Below, piece by piece: positions 6,063 to 7,656 of a DNA stretch of 7,656 nucleotides (its first letter is position 1; each line of letters opens with the position of its first letter). Under the pieces are notes generated by a model. The model saw nothing but the letters and a program-made list of their open reading frames with translations. It did no database searches and was not told the origin of the DNA. The stretch comes from Acidobacteriota bacterium (GTDB taxonomy: Bacteria > Acidobacteriota > Terriglobia > Terriglobales > Acidobacteriaceae): NCBI GenBank assembly GCA_021798235.1, contig JAJZMO010000154.1, forward strand, positions 1-7,656, written 5' to 3'. Position numbers and translations under genes: made by a program.

Positions 6063-6623
6063 GTGGGAAAGCGATGGATAATCTGCGCACTGGGCGCTTT
6101 ATTTTTTCCCGTGTTACTCCACGCACAGGCCGTTTCGCCTGTGCGACCCCGCACGGCTTACTTCGGCGTGGGCGGATTTTACTCTTTGGCGCAGATGGAT
6201 TACGGGCAATCTCACTCCGAAGGCTTTGGCGGCTTCGCTGATTTAAGCTACGGCGTGTGGGGACGCCGCTTCTGGGTTGGCCCGGAAGGCGAGGCGCGCG
6301 TTATCGACTTTCACCTGAAATCCGGCGTGGAGTTTCAAAATTATTTAGGCGGTCTCCGCGTTGCCTATCCATTCTTTAATTTTGGCGTGGAACCTTACGT
6401 GAAGGGCCTTTACGGCGGTAGTCGTTTCCACTACCCCACCTTCATTTCCTCGCAGTACTACGATTACACGACGTATGCCATCGGCGGTGGAGTGGATTTA
6501 CGGGTTTCCAATCACGTTTACTGGCGCGCCTTTGATTTTGAAGATCAGCGCTTTACCAATTACCCTCCGTATGGATTGACGCCGTGGGTGGTATCCAGCG
6601 GACTTTCCATTCGTTTCTACTAA
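6063..6623 (+). CDS. Small outer-membrane beta-barrel protein
   Basis: From the chosen GTG the product is 186 residues. It opens with a signal peptide ([20 protein letters not shown], then AQA as the likely cleavage site at about residue 23). The mature part of about 163 residues shows alternating hydrophobic/polar strands rich in Tyr, Phe, Trp and Gly, such as [50 protein letters not shown] and [20 protein letters not shown]. It ends in SGLSIRFY, an aromatic-terminated strand of the kind recognised by the BAM complex. Size and pattern fit an eight-stranded OmpA/OmpW-like barrel. No substrate or specific family can be named, and no periplasmic peptidoglycan-binding domain is present. It is the last gene before a strong terminator and lies 81 bases after the M48-related gene, so it may share that transcript despite the intervening hairpin. 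Confidence 0.82.
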   Translation: MGKRWIICALGALFFPVLLHAQAVSPVRPRTAYFGVGGFYSLAQMDYGQSHSEGFGGFADLSYGVWGRRFWVGPEGEARVIDFHLKSGVEFQNYLGGLRVAYPFFNFGVEPYVKGLYGGSRFHYPTFISSQYYDYTTYAIGGGVDLRVSNHVYWRAFDFEDQRFTNYPPYGLTPWVVSSGLSIRFY

Positions 6624-6649
6624 AACAGCAGCGGTTCCTCCTTTCAGAC

Positions 6650-6681
6650 AAGCCCCGGCGCAATCCGGGGCTTTCTTTTTT
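6650..6681 (+). terminator. Intrinsic (rho-independent) terminator after the barrel gene
   Basis: AAGCCCCGG (6650-6658) and CCGGGGCTT (6665-6673) form a perfect nine-pair GC-rich stem with a six-base loop. It is followed directly by TCTTTTTT. It begins 27 bases after the barrel stop codon and marks the end of the envelope cluster, insulating it from gltX. Confidence 0.93.
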
Positions 6682-6733
6682 GCATCGAAATTTCCGCCCA
6701 GCGCCCCAACCCGTTAGCATAGAGACAATCCCC

Positions 6734-7656
6734 ATGCACGCAGACAAAAAAACTCCCCGCGTCCGTTTCGCTCCCTCGCCCACCGGGTACCTACACGTCG
6801 GCGGCGCGCGCACGGCTCTCTTCAACTGGCTCTTTGCCCGCCACACCGGCGGCACATTCATCCTGCGTATCGAAGACACAGACTTCGAACGCTCCTCTGC
6901 GGAAATGGTCACTGGCATTCTGGACGGAATGCGCTGGCTGGGAATGGACTGGGACGAAGGCCCGTTCTATCAATCGCAGCGGCTCGACCTGTATCGCGCT
7001 ACGGCAGACAAGCTTCTGGCAAGCGGGCACGCCTACTACTGCTTCTGCACCAAAGAAGAATTGGAGCAGCGTCGCGCTGCTGCCACAGCCAGCGGGCAAA
7101 CGCCGCGCTACGATGGTCGCTGCCGCAAGCTGGCACCAGAAGAATCCCACCGCCGCCGCGCCGCAGGCGAAGCTGCCACACTGCGTTTCGCCGTGCCCGC
7201 CACCGGCGTCACTCGCTTTGACGACGCCGTCTTCGGCACGCTGGAGTTTGCGAACGAAGAGCTGGAAGATTTCGTCCTGCTCCGCTCCGACGGCATCCCC
7301 ACCTATCACCTGAGTGTGGTCGCCGACGATTTGGACATGGGCATGACGCACATCATTCGCGGCGCGGACCACATCTCCAACACGCCCAAGCAGGTGCTGC
7401 AATATCAGGCTTTAGGCGCACCGCTACCCATCTTCGCGCATGTGCCGCTGATTCTTGGCCCAGACAAAACGCGACTCTCCAAACGCCACGGAGCCACCAG
7501 CGTCACTGCCTATCGAGAGATGGGCATTATCCCCGAAGCCTTCCGCAATTTTCTCGGCCTGCTGGGCTGGTCGCCGGGCGCAGCCGGAAAAACCGCCGAC
7601 GGCAAAGACCGCGAGATTTTTTCCTCCGACGATCTCATCCAACTTTTTTCGCTCGA
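6734..7656 (+). CDS. gltX: Glutamyl-tRNA synthetase GltX (3' end outside window)
   Basis: The frame opens at ATG 6734 and runs to the window edge, giving 307 complete codons of an expected 470-510. It is a class I aminoacyl-tRNA synthetase. [20 protein letters not shown] (11-30) holds the HIGH-like HVGG at 21-24, RIEDTD lies at 45-50, [14 protein letters not shown] at 207-220, and the KMSKS-like [10 protein letters not shown] at 245-254. Cys103, Cys105 and Cys130 match three ligands of the zinc site seen in the E. coli enzyme; the fourth position is Lys132 rather than His, so zinc binding may be altered or lost. GltX charges tRNA-Glu with glutamate; some bacteria use a non-discriminating form that also charges tRNA-Gln, and the anticodon-binding part that would decide this is missing. 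Only a weak AGAG lies nine bases before the ATG. The 52 bases after the terminator must contain its promoter, but no clear -35/-10 pair is visible. Confidence 0.97.
   Translation, partial: MHADKKTPRVRFAPSPTGYLHVGGARTALFNWLFARHTGGTFILRIEDTDFERSSAEMVTGILDGMRWLGMDWDEGPFYQSQRLDLYRATADKLLASGHAYYCFCTKEELEQRRAAATASGQTPRYDGRCRKLAPEESHRRRAAGEAATLRFAVPATGVTRFDDAVFGTLEFANEELEDFVLLRSDGIPTYHLSVVADDLDMGMTHIIRGADHISNTPKQVLQYQALGAPLPIFAHVPLILGPDKTRLSKRHGATSVTAYREMGIIPEAFRNFLGLLGWSPGAAGKTADGKDREIFSSDDLIQLFSL

Noticed and set aside
1..7656. CRISPR array, tRNA/rRNA genes, insertion sequences, prophage or attachment sites
   Set aside because: I saw no regularly spaced repeats, tRNA or rRNA signature, transposase, integrase or terminal repeats anywhere in the window.

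Overview
The window looks like an ordinary chromosomal stretch of a GC-rich, Gram-negative, diderm bacterium. Coding is dense, and there are no mobile elements, CRISPR arrays, tRNA or rRNA genes. A TonB energy transducer, a Sec-exported M48-related protein and a small outer-membrane beta-barrel all point to an outer membrane. The gene families and their style (a GalE beginning MQILVTGGAGYIGG, an exported M48-like protein next to TonB) most resemble Acidobacteriota. That placement is an inference from memory of the families, not a database result.

Layout: positions 2-913 hold the C-terminal ~300 residues of an agmatine deiminase family enzyme (start outside the window). It is followed after 14 bases by tadA (928-1407), the tRNA adenosine deaminase. 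Convergent to these, with only 9 bases between the stop codons, lies galE (1417-2385, minus strand), for which I choose a GTG start behind a strong ribosome binding site. A 716-base divergent intergenic region (2386-3101) separates galE from the next block. It holds no convincing gene, but does hold several inverted repeats.

The centre is a same-strand envelope cluster: a TonB-type protein with an unusual Gly/Ser/Asn-rich linker (3102-4166), a 594-residue exported M48-related protein (4197-5981) and a small outer-membrane beta-barrel (6063-6623). The cluster closes with a strong intrinsic terminator at 6650-6681. The first two genes are 30 bases apart and probably co-transcribed. The barrel follows after 81 bases that contain a GC-rich hairpin. 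After the terminator, gltX (glutamyl-tRNA synthetase) starts at 6734 and runs off the window end.

The most interesting point is the M48-related protein. Its peptidase-like segment is recognisable, but the place of the zinc-binding and catalytic HExxH motif reads FQLAH, so the first zinc ligand and the catalytic glutamate are both missing. With a TonB-type transducer on one side and an outer-membrane barrel on the other, this suggests a non-catalytic (pseudo-protease) periplasmic factor with an envelope role. Function is inferred from motif loss and context only.
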